A stretch of 41,709 bases of DNA from Akkermansia muciniphila (GTDB lineage Bacteria; Verrucomicrobiota; Verrucomicrobiia; Verrucomicrobiales; Akkermansiaceae): positions 1-41,709 of the forward strand of contig CAMCUY010000010.1 of assembly GCA_945879075.1 (NCBI GenBank). The letters are read 5' to 3'. Positions 41,597 through 41,709 of the stretch are shown piece after piece; the stretch's first letter is position 1; each line of letters begins with the position of its first letter. Made by a program: the position numbers and the translations under genes. The notes beneath the pieces were generated by a model. That model saw nothing but the letters and a program-made list of their open reading frames with translations. It did not search any database and was not told the DNA's origin.

Positions 41597-41709
41597 ATGG
41601 CCTTCGAACCTCTCAAGGACGGCATCCGCTCAAATGTGCGGATCGATTTCTACGGCAACGTCCACAAACGCTTGCGAGGCACCGACGCTGACAAGCGCTA
41701 CGCCACCGA
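41597..41709 (+). CDS. Start of an unknown gene (3' end outside window)
   Basis: An ATG opens a frame that reads MAFEPLKDGIRSNVRIDF and continues in good codon usage for 37 codons to the window edge. It is probably a real gene, since the start, spacing from the divergent gene and codon bias agree. The visible part is too short for me to name a family. Confidence 0.5.
   Translation, partial: MAFEPLKDGIRSNVRIDFYGNVHKRLRGTDADKRYAT

Overview
The window is a 41.7 kb, high-G+C, gene-dense bacterial chromosome segment with about 40 intact genes on both strands, no rRNA or tRNA genes, no CRISPR array, and no intact insertion sequence or prophage. Gene content points to Verrucomicrobiota, probably a Luteolibacter/Akkermansiaceae-like relative. 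This is inferred from the Planctomycetes/Verrucomicrobia-type cytochrome fused to leucine-rich repeats, the fused SecDF behind tgt-yajC, a secreted multi-EF-hand protein, several lineage-type secreted hypotheticals, and the near absence of Shine-Dalgarno sequences. I could not run a search to confirm the taxon.

Layout. 1-3 kb: the end of recF meets murI tail to tail, followed by a stand-alone Fic AMPylase gene. 3.1-7.0 kb: lipA, an EVE-domain gene, then an apparent regulatory operon (ECF-like sigma factor, single-pass membrane protein in the anti-sigma position, secreted PDZ protein). 7.2-7.6 kb: a small secreted protein made of exactly five 20-residue Cys/Lys/Asp/Glu repeats. 7.8-11.8 kb: tgt-yajC-secDF. 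11.9-19.7 kb: EF-hand protein, metF, an AsmA-like membrane protein, scpA, infA, a TPR protein, and a two-gene operon (membrane protein plus lipoprotein) that carries a ten-base G tract. 19.8-29.0 kb: pdxA, an MFS transporter, a small lipoprotein, a D,D-carboxypeptidase, bioF, dps, psd and glnD. 29.0-30.1 kb: a gene graveyard. 30.1-36.1 kb: rnhA, a DUF1460 cysteine hydrolase, glycogen synthase, a Nudix protein, the membrane cytochrome-LRR protein and a hypothetical. 36.1-36.7 kb: a frameshifted unknown gene. 36.8-41.7 kb: a gamma-glutamylcyclotransferase-like gene, obg, a secreted protein with a terminator-like hairpin in its leader, an M23-type peptidase, a RidA protein, a decayed glucosamine-6-phosphate deaminase gene, a YlbF-family protein with a Gly/Cys tail, and the first 37 codons of an unknown gene.

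Most genes are housekeeping: envelope synthesis (murI, D,D-carboxypeptidase, DUF1460, M23, psd), Sec export (yajC, secDF), cofactors and one-carbon metabolism (lipA, pdxA, bioF, metF), translation and ribosome assembly (infA, obg, tgt), chromosome maintenance (recF, scpA, rnhA, dps), nitrogen sensing (glnD) and carbon storage (glgA). The accessory and more unusual items are the repeat protein, the sigma/membrane/PDZ operon, the homopolymer-bearing operon, Tgt with an altered zinc site, the YlbF Cys tail, and three separate sites of gene decay.
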